Shown here in pieces: positions 33,934-43,600 of a DNA stretch of 64,000 nucleotides. The notes under the pieces are model-generated. The model was not told where the DNA came from. It searched no databases and was given only the letters and a program-made list of their open reading frames with translations. Source of the stretch: Pelagicoccus sp. SDUM812003 (lineage in GTDB: Bacteria; Verrucomicrobiota; Verrucomicrobiia; Opitutales; Opitutaceae). The first letter of the stretch is position 1. Every line of letters begins with the position of its first letter. The DNA is taken from NCBI RefSeq assembly GCF_031127815.1, contig NZ_JARXHY010000008.1, positions 62,001-126,000 on the forward strand. Direction: 5' to 3'. Position numbers and translations under genes: made by a program.

Positions 33934-36417
33934 ATGGCGAAAAAGTCCAAAGCCTCCCAAGACAAACCCGAATCCGATATCAAACAAGCGAGCATGCGCA
34001 GCCGTTGGCTGTGGGCTGGCCTGTGCTTTCTGGTGGCGATCCTGCTCGCCTTGGCGTTGGGCGACTACACGCCCTACCAGATCTCCATCGGCCAGTCGGT
34101 CGGCACCACCAACCCGATCGAGAAGAACATGGTGGGCATCCTCGGAGCGGAAGCCAGCGAGCTGCTCATCGCCGCCTTCGGACGCATGTCCTGGTTCGTT
34201 CCCTTGTTCATCGGCTGGCTGGGTGCCGCTTTCATCGCTCGCGATCGGCGCTCAAAGCTCATCCTGACCCTGGTGATGATTCTCGCCATGATCACCGGAG
34301 CAGGCCTCTTCACCGCTACGGGAACCGCTTTCGAAAATCGGGAAGTCTACGTGACCGGCGTAGGTGGCGCGGTGGGCAACGTGCTCTACAACGACGTGCT
34401 GGACGTCTACGTGGGAAACGTGGGCTCCGCGGTCATCCTGGGAGCCATCTACCTGGCCTGCCTGATCATCATCATTTCGCCGAGCCTGCCGGAATCGGGC
34501 GCCGCCCTCAAAACCGCTTTCGCCAGCTGGCGAGAACGCCGGGCCGCGGCGGCAGCGGAACGCAAGGAAATGAAACGCCTCGCCAAGCAGGCCGCCGCAG
34601 AGGAAAAGGCCAAGATCAAGGAGCAGCGCTTGGAGGAAAAACGACAGCGGCGCGAGGAGCTGGAAGCCGCCAAAAACCTGCTGCGCGAAGCCAAAGGCCG
34701 CAAAAGGAACAAGCCAGAGGTCGACCCGGAACCGGAGGAAAAGCTTTCCCTGCCGCCTAAGGTCAACACCTTCAAGTCGAAGCCGGCCGAAAAGTCCACC
34801 GAGCCGGAGGAGACGGAGGAACCCAAGAAACCGAGCTTGGGCGAGGTGCTGAAGTTCGTGGCCCCGGAGAAAACCAAAAAGGCCCGGGCCCAGCTGCCAG
34901 CATCCTCTGGCGACTACACCTTTCCCAAGCTGGATCTGCTCAACGAGCTGGAGGCGCCAGACGGGGCGAACTCGGAAGAGGAGCACGCCGAAAACGCGGA
35001 GCGCCTGCAAAAGACGCTCAAGGAGTTCGGCGTGGAGGTCAGCATGGGCGAGATCCACATCGGTCCGGTCATCACGCGCTACGAAGTCTATCCCGCCCCG
35101 GGCGTGCGCGTGGAGAAGATTTCCAATCTGGACAAGAACATCGCCCTGGGCATGCGAGCCGTTTCGGTTCGCATCTTGGCCCCGGTTCCCGGAAAGGGCT
35201 GCGTGGGCATCGAAGTGCCGAACCAAGTGCCCATGCCGGTCGGCATTCGCGAAATCCTGGAATCCGAAGATTGGGTGAAATCCAAGGCGGAAATCCCCAT
35301 CGCCCTCGGACGCGACGTCTCCGGCAAGCCCATCATTTCCGATCTCACCAAGATGCCTCACCTGCTCATCGCGGGCGCGACCGGCGCCGGTAAGACAGTC
35401 TGCATCAACGCCATCATCACTTCCCTGCTCTTCCACTCCAGCCCGGAAAACCTGCGCTTCATCATGGTCGACCCGAAGATCGTGGAAATGAAGGTGTTCA
35501 ACTCCTTGCCGCACATGCTCATCCCAGTGGTGACCGACCCCAAGAAGGTGCCCGGAGCCCTCAAGTGGCTAATCAACGAGATGGAGCATCGCTACGAGAT
35601 GTTCGCCAAGGTGGGCGTGCGCAACATCGCCGGCTTCAACGGACGCAAGAAACCGGAAAAGGAAAAGACCGACGAAGAAAAGCTGGAAGAGGAACTGCAA
35701 GGGGAACTGGAAATCAAGGTCCCGCGCGACGAAGGCGTTCTGGACGAGATCCCCGACAAGCTTCCCTACATCGTTTGCATCGTGGACGAGCTGGCCGACC
35801 TCATGATGGTGGCCCCCGCCGACATCGAAACCGGCATCGCCCGTCTCGCCCAGTTGGCCCGCGCCGCCGGCATTCACCTGGTCCTGGCCACGCAGCGTCC
35901 CTCGGTCAACGTCATCACCGGCGTCATCAAGGCCAACTTGCCCTGCCGTATTTCCTTCCAAGTCTCCTCCAAGATCGACTCCCGCACCATCCTCGACGGC
36001 GCCGGGGCCGAGCAGCTCATCGGACGCGGCGACATGCTCTTTTCTCCCCCAGGCAGCTCCCGCCTCATACGCTCGCAGGGCGCCTTCGTCTCCGACGAGG
36101 AAATCGCTGGCATCGTGGACTTCCTCAAAGCCAACGGCCCCCCGAAGTTCGCCGAAGAGGTGCAGAAGCAGATCGAAGCGGGCGACGAGTTGGATCTCGG
36201 CGGTGGCGACGGGGAAGACGGCGACGAAATGCTGCCCCAAGCCATCGAAGTTCTCCGAGCCACCAAACGAGCCTCCACCTCCATGCTGCAGCGTCGCCTC
36301 CGCATCGGCTACAACCGAGCGGCACGCCTGATGGAAGTCCTGGAAGACCGCGGCATTGTCGGCCCCGAAAACGGCTCCAGCCCCCGCGAAATCCTAGTGG
36401 ATCTGGATTCCATGTAA
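33934..36417 (+). CDS. ftsK: DNA translocase FtsK/SpoIIIE
   Basis: The product has 827 residues. Four membrane helices lie in the first 190 residues (the first is RWLWAGLCFLVAILLALALG). A charged, Ala/Glu/Lys-rich coiled coil and linker follow, about 200-320. The motor domain has Walker A GATGAGKT at 481-488 and the Walker B-type LPYIVCIVDELADLMMVAP. VLATQRPSVNVITGVIKANL is also conserved. The C-terminal gamma winged helix reads TSMLQRRLRIGYNRAARLME, which reads KOPS-like DNA signals and activates XerCD. It pumps chromosome termini through the closing septum. All motifs are intact. It has no close partner on the same strand. Confidence 0.96.
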   Translation: MAKKSKASQDKPESDIKQASMRSRWLWAGLCFLVAILLALALGDYTPYQISIGQSVGTTNPIEKNMVGILGAEASELLIAAFGRMSWFVPLFIGWLGAAFIARDRRSKLILTLVMILAMITGAGLFTATGTAFENREVYVTGVGGAVGNVLYNDVLDVYVGNVGSAVILGAIYLACLIIIISPSLPESGAALKTAFASWRERRAAAAAERKEMKRLAKQAAAEEKAKIKEQRLEEKRQRREELEAAKNLLREAKGRKRNKPEVDPEPEEKLSLPPKVNTFKSKPAEKSTEPEETEEPKKPSLGEVLKFVAPEKTKKARAQLPASSGDYTFPKLDLLNELEAPDGANSEEEHAENAERLQKTLKEFGVEVSMGEIHIGPVITRYEVYPAPGVRVEKISNLDKNIALGMRAVSVRILAPVPGKGCVGIEVPNQVPMPVGIREILESEDWVKSKAEIPIALGRDVSGKPIISDLTKMPHLLIAGATGAGKTVCINAIITSLLFHSSPENLRFIMVDPKIVEMKVFNSLPHMLIPVVTDPKKVPGALKWLINEMEHRYEMFAKVGVRNIAGFNGRKKPEKEKTDEEKLEEELQGELEIKVPRDEGVLDEIPDKLPYIVCIVDELADLMMVAPADIETGIARLAQLARAAGIHLVLATQRPSVNVITGVIKANLPCRISFQVSSKIDSRTILDGAGAEQLIGRGDMLFSPPGSSRLIRSQGAFVSDEEIAGIVDFLKANGPPKFAEEVQKQIEAGDELDLGGGDGEDGDEMLPQAIEVLRATKRASTSMLQRRLRIGYNRAARLMEVLEDRGIVGPENGSSPREILVDLDSM

Positions 36418-36421
36418 AACC

Positions 36422-36516
36422 GGTAGGGCGTGATCGCCGCGCCACGCCTAGCCAACCTACAGAGCGGGGCGCCGACCCGCCACGCCTCCAACGTCGCCTC
36501 AACGCGGCGACCTACA
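36422..36516. repeat. REP-like palindromic element, copy 1
   Basis: It begins GGTAGGGCGTGATCGCCGCG and ends near CGGCGACCTAC. The first 20 bases match copy 2 (starting 37513) at 18 positions. It contains several GC-rich inverted segments (GGGGCGCCGACCC; GTCGCC with GGCGAC). It lies just after the ftsK stop codon. The sequence and position fit an intergenic REP-type element, and it may double as the ftsK terminator. Confidence 0.55.
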
Positions 36517-36761
36517 GCACGGGCAGACGTCAAATCCTCCCCAAAGCCCTCCATTCTGTTGGGTTAGCTTACGTAGATCCCGAAATCCAAATCCCATTCG
36601 TAAGTGCCTGCATTTCTGAGCCTTATGAGTCAGTTCAGGAAAAACTACTCACCGCCCGTCGGAAATCCGTACAAAACCTCAAAAGCCCGAGTTTTTCAAA
36701 AAAAAGTTATCCCACACAAATACAACGACTTACAGTACATCTAGAAGCATACCCCAGGCAT

Positions 36762-36777
36762 TGGCATACCAAATGCA
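36762..36777 (+). promoter_or_regulatory. Candidate sigma-54 promoter of the VPDSG-tailed gene
   Basis: TGGCAT-ACCAA-ATGCA has the invariant GG and GC dinucleotides separated by exactly ten bases and matches the -24/-12 consensus TGGCAC-N5-TTGCA at 9 of 11 defined positions. Transcription would start about 19 bases before the ATG at 36807. The site overlaps a small imperfect inverted repeat (GCATTGG...CCAAATGC), so a chance match cannot be excluded. Family knowledge: genes for PEP-CTERM-type exported proteins are often under RpoN control. Confidence 0.5.
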
Positions 36778-36806
36778 CCTTACTACCCATCTAACGCCCA
36801 CGCCAT

Positions 36807-37427
36807 ATGAAAAAATTCAAACTTGCTGCTCTCGTACTCTCCGTAGTCTTTTTGGCCGCGAACACAGTTTCCGCTATCGTAATGAACGTAACCGTAGATG
36901 GTTCCGGAGACTACCTTCAAGATGGGAACATAAATAGCGACAACAGCTTAGCCTCCGTAGCTTTTTACCAGACGGCATTGGGAATCTCGAGTGGAAACCC
37001 AAACGGCCGAGCGGATAACTTCAAATTCCTCGAAACCGTTGTTAAAAACTGGAATGATAACAATAGCCCCCAAATACCCGACGCAGTACTTGGAAGTACT
37101 CCGACTGCGGACAATGGTAATTTGGGAGACATCTCGAGCTACACGACGGTCTCTGGATTTGACTATGTAGTTTTTCACTTTGGCAATGGACCAGCTGGAG
37201 GTGGCAATGATGACGATGAGAAAGGTTGGTGGGCTGCTTGGTATCTTGGAGGACAGAGTGCAACTTTTGGCCTCCCCCAAGAAGGATCTCCTTTGAAGGA
37301 TGTTGGTGGTTTTTCTACTGCTCGGTATTTTAATCCAACAACCAACGTTCCCGATTCCGGCACAACGCTCGCTCTTCTCGGACTTAGCCTTCTCGGACTG
37401 ATCGGCATCCGTCGCTTCCGCCGCTAG
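36807..37427 (+). CDS. Exported protein with VPDSG-CTERM sorting tail
   Basis: The product has 206 residues. A Sec signal (MKKFKLAALVLSVVFLAANTVSA) is followed by a roughly 155-residue domain rich in Asn, Gly, Ser and aromatics (VDGSGDYLQDGNINSDNS, DYVVFHFGNGPAGGG, GWWAAWYLGG). The tail has the tripartite exosortase form: VPDSG at 181-185, a hydrophobic helix (TTLALLGLSLLGLIGI) and a basic end (RRFRR). Family knowledge: VPDSG-CTERM proteins are processed by an exosortase in Opitutia and relatives and end up on the surface or in the matrix. No exosortase is in the window. Codon use is more AT-rich than its neighbours. It has its own promoter candidate and terminator, so it is monocistronic. 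Confidence 0.88.
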   Translation: MKKFKLAALVLSVVFLAANTVSAIVMNVTVDGSGDYLQDGNINSDNSLASVAFYQTALGISSGNPNGRADNFKFLETVVKNWNDNNSPQIPDAVLGSTPTADNGNLGDISSYTTVSGFDYVVFHFGNGPAGGGNDDDEKGWWAAWYLGGQSATFGLPQEGSPLKDVGGFSTARYFNPTTNVPDSGTTLALLGLSLLGLIGIRRFRR

Positions 37428-37461
37428 CCCTTCGCAAGAGCAGATAGTTACAAATTTATAG

Positions 37462-37494
37462 AAAAAGCCGACTGGAAAACCAGTCGGCTTTTTT
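37462..37494 (+). terminator. Intrinsic terminator of the VPDSG-tailed gene
   Basis: AAAAAGCCGACTGG and CCAGTCGGCTTTTT form a perfect 14-bp stem with an AAAA loop, ending in a run of six T. It lies 35 bp after the stop codon. The A-run on the other side makes it potentially bidirectional. Confidence 0.93.
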
Positions 37495-37510
37495 GCGGGG
37501 AGTGTTCTTA

Positions 37511-37601
37511 AAGGTAGGGCGTGACCGCCGTGTCGCGCCTTTCTCGTAGCGAGAAAGACAGGAAAAGCGAGAGGTCCGAGACGGCGCTCGGACCCTACCT
37601 T
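37511..37601. repeat. REP-like palindromic element, copy 2
   Basis: Perfect 9-base inverted ends (AAGGTAGGG at 37511-37519, CCCTACCTT at 37593-37601) enclose a long imperfect palindrome. Its centre is a small perfect hairpin, TTTCTCG-TAG-CGAGAAA. The left arm, GGTAGGGCGTGACCGCCGTG, is nearly the same as the start of copy 1 after ftsK. The element lies between the VPDSG-gene terminator and the 3' end of the giant protease gene. Confidence 0.65.
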
Positions 37602-37663
37602 GAATCGCAGCGCGTACATTGTCCTAAGCTCGAAGCGACGACCAACAAGAATCGGACCTTCCC

Positions 37664-40600
37664 CTACTCGCCTTCATCCGCTTTGGCCCTCACGTAGATG
37701 GGGGCTCCGACCTGCTCGATGTCCATCGTCTTTCGTCCATCCTCAGCCTCCATCATCCACTGAGTCAGCGGCTGCCAATTTACGAAATCATGGCTGAACT
37801 CGTACTCGATTCGCGGCTGAACGTTATAGCCCTTCAGTTCAAGTTCCATCACCGACCCCGATCCCATGATCTCGATCTGAAACGGCACCGTAGGATCCAA
37901 ACCTAATGCAAATTCTATCTCGTTGGTAAGGTTATCGAGATCTCTATCAAGGGCTTCCATACCCTCACCCATTTCCAGCAGCTCGCTCTCTGAATAATAC
38001 ACTTGTATCCACTGATCGAATTCAACGCCCTCCAGTGAATCGAGGCGACCCTTCTGACGCAGGACATGCAACTCTCCACCTATCTCAAGCAAGGTTTCGC
38101 GCATCTGCGTGGTCTCATTGCTCTGATAAGTCACTCCAATGCTTGAGCGACCAATGCCCGAGGCCCTATCGAGCTGTATCCATGCAGGAACGCCCGTCAC
38201 TTTCCAACTCAGCAACGAGTCGATCTGCAACGCATACCCGCCTTCGCCCGGGCCTACTCGTAGCGCGGCCTGAGACAACTCCGAGGCCGAAACTGGTGGC
38301 TCATTTCCTTGTGAACTCGTACCGATCAGCTGGATACTTCGATCTTCTTCGTCGCTTGCGGAGGACAAGTACAACCGCCCCGTTTCGTCCACGACTCCCT
38401 TTCCTTGCAACGTTTCAGCTTCGTCGTGCTCTCCCATCAGGGCGACGATCGCTTCGCCATCGGGTGCCACGATGACGAGCAAAGAGCCGGCATCGCCCAG
38501 CGAGATCTCCTGCAACCCTTGAAACGCGGTCGCGGGACCCTCGAGGGCCTTTTCAAATCGGACCGGACCCACACACTCGATTTCACCCGCAATCGTACCC
38601 GTTTCTTCCATACTCAAAATCAGTGTCTCTTCTCCGGCGTCTTCCAGAACGATGGCGGTCTCGGAAATCTCGACTACGGAATAGATCAAACTGCTGGGTA
38701 CTCCATCGACATCACAAATCGCGATCAGCAAGCCTGCTTCAGATTCTTCGTCAAACCAAAGCATGGCATGCGATCCTGGCACGATTTCGTGATCCGAACG
38801 AGCAAGCGCTTGAGCCGCGACATTCGGTCCCTCGTGTCGATAAACGCCTGGCATGGAGCGCTCCTGCTTCACCGTTGCTTCCGCAAGAAGAATACCATCC
38901 CCCTCTCCCGTCTGAATCCGAATCGCTCCTTGCAAGACAATGGCTCGCGCATTGGGAGCAGCGCGGAAGGTTAAGGAATCTTTGCTCGCCTCTCCACTAT
39001 CGACAAACGTCAGCCAATCCGGATACGAAAGCAGTTGCCAGTCCGACATCGCATCGATCTGCAGGGAAAACTGCCCGCCGAAACGATCCAGTTCGACCAA
39101 ATCCGGAGTCACAATCAAATAAGGCAGCGGCTGTTGGAGAATCCTATGCTCGACACCAGAGATGGACAGGACGGCGCTTCTGGGCACGCCTGAATCGTTT
39201 TCCCGGACCGTCACGGCGACCTTCCCATCTCCTACGCCCGCGCTCGCATCGACCGTTATCCAATCCTCCTCGAAAACGACATTCCACTCGGAGTTGCTGC
39301 GAATCTCGACCGTGTAAACGCCGCCTTCACCTCCCAGCTCCTTCTCTAACGGATCAAGATCGAGGAAGGCGGCGACGCCTTCTTGTATCAGCAGGATTGG
39401 CACATCGCCTAACATCAAGGTGCCTGTTCGCTGGTCAACCGATTCATTTGCGAAAACCTCGAAAACGACTACGCCGTCACCTGTTCCATTCGTGGATTCC
39501 AGCTGCACCCAACTCGGATGGGTCGTGACTTGCCAGCTCGTGTTCGCATCCACTCGGATCGAGGACAGACCACCGGAACTGGAAAAGGTCGTCTGCGCCG
39601 GATTTAAGTCCAAGAAAGCCTCAGCGCCAGCCTGCTTCACCTCTAGCTCCACCTCTTCAAATCTCAAATACGCTACCCTATCCTCAGCCCAATGGGTCTC
39701 AGGCACAGAGATGCGTATCGTGCCATCTCCCACCCCCGAGCTCGGCTCGACTGTCAACCAAGGGTGAGAAGCGCTCAGAGACCAGGAAACGTTGGATTCG
39801 ATCGCCACATCGACCGCGCCGCCTACCGACCGAAAGGAAGTCATGGGGATTCCAAAGGCGAACCGACTTTCGAATCCAGCCTGAAAGATCATCAGCTCTC
39901 CCAACTCCATCCTCTGCTCGCCTCTCATATGGTAAAAGCGAATCCCGGATTGTCGCGAAGCGCTGTCAGGATTTTTCGATACGGAAAATGAGATCTCGCT
40001 CGATTCCGTTGGCGTCTCCGAATTCAGCGTAATCCAGTCTGCAAGGCTCTCCGCTCTCCATTGCGGGTAGTTCGTTTGGACCTCAATAGCGGAGAGTTCC
40101 TCACCGCCCTCGAATCGCTGTTCCGATTCGAGCAGCGTAAAGTACCCAATGCCCGTTTGAACGATTTCTCTAGCGAATCCGTCAACCACAAGCTCACCGG
40201 TTCGTTGATAAAGCCCCGTATTCGCGTCGACCGTGACCGTGGCAATTCCATCGCCCAAACCAGACTGCCTATCGACGCGGATCCAGTCAGCGCGCGGCGT
40301 CACTGCCCAAGTGCGATTCGAATCGATTGTAAGCTCGAAGCTTTCTCCAGCAGAAGGCGCCTCGCCAACGAATCCTGAAACGTCGAACCAAGGCTCCGCT
40401 CCTTTCTGGGCTATGGCAAGGGCATGTTCGCCGATGGATAGAGTCGCCTCTCGATCCACCGCGTATTCGTTTTCGTATACGGAAAGCGAGATCTGCGCAT
40501 CTCCTAGCCCAGAGGTCTTATCCGCGTCGATCCATTCAGGCAGCCCTGTCAGTTCCCAGTTTGTGTTCGATAAAATGGATACGACAAAGCCTCCACCTTC

Positions 40601-43600
40601 ACTTTCAAACTCCCGCTGTAGCGGCGATATCGATACGAAGGCTTCGGCACCCTCCTGCACGATCAAGTGAGTCGCATCACCGACAAATACGCTCGCTTGG
40701 CGAGGCTCCAAAGATGGATTTTCCAACACGGAGACCCTCACGAGCGCGTCCCCTTCTCCAAGGGCTGGAAACACGCTGACCCACGGGCTGGTCGAATCGA
40801 TTTCCCACGGAATATTGGACCTGATTTCCAGCTCGTATTCGGAAGCCTCGCTGGACAGCGATCGACTGGGCGGCGTAACTGAGAGTACGGGTACGAAGGC
40901 GTCTTGGATGATTCTGCAGCGGCGATCTATCGAAAGTTCGTCACCGTAGGAGAACACCAGCTCGACGGACCGACTGGATTCCACCAGGTTTTTTGCAACC
41001 GTGAAGGTGATACGAGCATCGCCATCTCCAGCGCCCGGACCGTAGGAGATCCAATTCGTCTCACCATCATTGCTTTCATCTCCATAATCTAGATACGAAC
41101 TCCAAGCATCCCAATTGGTAGCGACATCGATGGAAAGCGTTCCTCCTTCAGCGCCGATTTGCAGCTCATCGCTTGATACCTCGAAATAACCCACGCCCGA
41201 TTGGTAGATCTGGTGCTCCGAAAGCGGGGTGACGAGAAAGCCGAATCGCGAGGCGAGCGCTTCCGAGTTCGCCGCTACCGCGACCGATAGAGACGCGTCT
41301 CCCTCGCCCTCATTCGGTTCGACTTTCACCCAGTCCGCGGGCGTGGCATCGTCATCGACCGAGTCTAACTGAATCGCTTCGATCCTCCATCGGGTGTTGG
41401 ACTCGAGCTGCAGTAGATAATCGTCGCCAGAGGTGCCCACGCTCCTCTCCAATGGATTGAAACGTATATATTCATTTTCCGAATACTGCCAGATTTCGAA
41501 TACCGAGCTCTCCGTCAACGATTCGAGGGCGATGCGGACGATTCGAAGGGCGCCGGATTCGTTTTCGGTCAAAGCGAATTCGATTGCTCCGACTCCATCG
41601 GTTTCCGTTGCCGACTCGAAAGTCGCCCAATTCGCATCGGCAACGGGCACGAAGGATCCCTCTTCGTCCAGCTTCCCGTATGCGGTGATTTCGGCCGACC
41701 AGAGGTCGTTGGAAACCACCAGCGCTTCGACCGTTTGGGCCTCCGGCCCCGCAAAATACGTTTCCCGCTCCGGCTCGAGGTAGGCGATGCCAGAGACGAA
41801 CACCTCATGCAGGTCCATCACCTCGGGCGTCTGAACGGAACGAGCCACGACCCTGGCAAGCAGGGGTCGCAAGCTCTGCTTATTTTCATCTGCCTCAACG
41901 ACAAGCGTGGCGTCGCCCTGCCCACTGAGTTCGCTTATTTGCAGCCAATCGCCCGAGGTCGCTTCACCAGTCATCCAGTCGAAATACTCGATCTCGATTT
42001 CCCAGTCCCCTTCGGCTTGCAGATCCAGTTCGTAGCTGCCTCCCGAGCTGGGCAACGACGCGCTCGAGGACGCGAAGGCCACGGCAGGATCGAAGGCGAG
42101 CTGGGTCAGCTGCAAATAGGCCTCGAAAGGATAATCGAATCCCAAGTCGTCGGTTGCCCAAATCGATCCCTCTCTGGTCTGGCCCGTGATGTTCGCGCTC
42201 ACCTCCACCCAGACGCGTCCTTCTCCCGCTCCGTAGAAAGGCTCGATGCTCACCCAATCAGGCCCGTCCATCGACCACGCCCCCCGGTTGGTTCGCACTG
42301 TTAGCTCGAAGCCCTCGCCAGAACGCGGAACCACTCGTTCACTCTCCGAGAGGTACATGTATCCCGAAGAATCCTGAAAGATATCGTGACTTGCAACTCC
42401 CGCTGAAAGGGCGCCGAGGCGGTGGTAGTAGTCGGTGTAGTTCGGGTCCACCCTCACAGAGATCGTCGCGTTGCCATGACCCGAAGTAGGAGATGCTTGA
42501 ATCCAAGTCGCAGGTTCGGAGATATAAGTTTCTTCGATATCGAAGCTCAAGAGCTCAATGCGCCATGACGTATTCGATTCGATCGCGATCTGATACGTTT
42601 CGCCGTCTGAAGAAACTGACTTTGTGGCGGGATCGAAGCGCACGTAGTCCTGATCTGAATACTGCACTACCTGAAAACTGTCCTCCACCGTCGGCGAACT
42701 CACTTTCACCCGAGCGACCCGTGTGGTCCCGCTTTCATTGAGAGCCACCTCGCAGTTTATTCCAATCCGGTTTCTCGGATACCCTTCGCTTCCTTTCTCA
42801 AACAAAAGCCAGCCAGTGTCGTCGCCCGAAACAAACGTCCCCTCATCGTTCAGTTTGCCATACTCAATCACCTGAACCTGCCACAATTCGTTGGAACGAA
42901 CTTCGATGAACTCCGAGCCATCGCTAGCATCCATGTAGATAGCGTTCTCGGGTACGAGCGTATAGACCGCGGCGGCGTTTTCATTCTGATACACGTAGAC
43001 TTCCTGGCCGAAAACATGAAACGTCATGGATCGGGTCCATGGGTAAGGATTGGGGTCCACCTCGAGTTCGACCGTCACCGCGCCCTCGCCTTCAGATGGC
43101 GAAACACGAGCCCAGCCCTGTCCACCGCCTGGTTGTGGATCGACAAATCGGCTCTCGATCGACCAATCGCTGTTCGAATCGATCTCGAACTGTCCGCCTC
43201 CTCCTTCGCTCGCGAGAAAGAAGGACCGCCTTTGGGGGTCCAAAAGGTAATACGGCTGACTCGGCGTCTGCTCAAGCACGTGCAGAACGCTGCCTAGCTC
43301 GCGATCCCCAATAGCAATGCTCATACTTCTGAGAAATCCTCGATCATCGGGCTTCACGGAAACTCGAACCAAGCCGACCCCATTCTCGTATGAGACTTCG
43401 AAATCCGCCCAGTCCAAGAAATCGGTGGCTATCCGGGCTCCTGCTTCATCCCAATACATCCCGCCTGAAACCCAGGCCTCCAGGTTCGGTAGATTCGACT
43501 GCAACGAGATCTCGTACGTTCCTCCATTCGCTCCGATCCGCTTTTCGCTGAGATCGATTTCGACTTCCGGTGGCCTCCCGCCTTGGGAGATGAATAAGGT

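Noticed and set aside
34252-35514. Long minus-strand open frame (420 codons) opposite ftsK
   Set aside because: It is a mirror of the ftsK coding bias in high-GC DNA, rich in His, Gly and Arg, without any domain pattern.
35565-36794. Plus-strand frame of 409 codons overlapping the end of ftsK
   Set aside because: It is Arg/His/Pro-rich composition from a shifted frame of ftsK that continues through the REP-like element. It is not protein-like.
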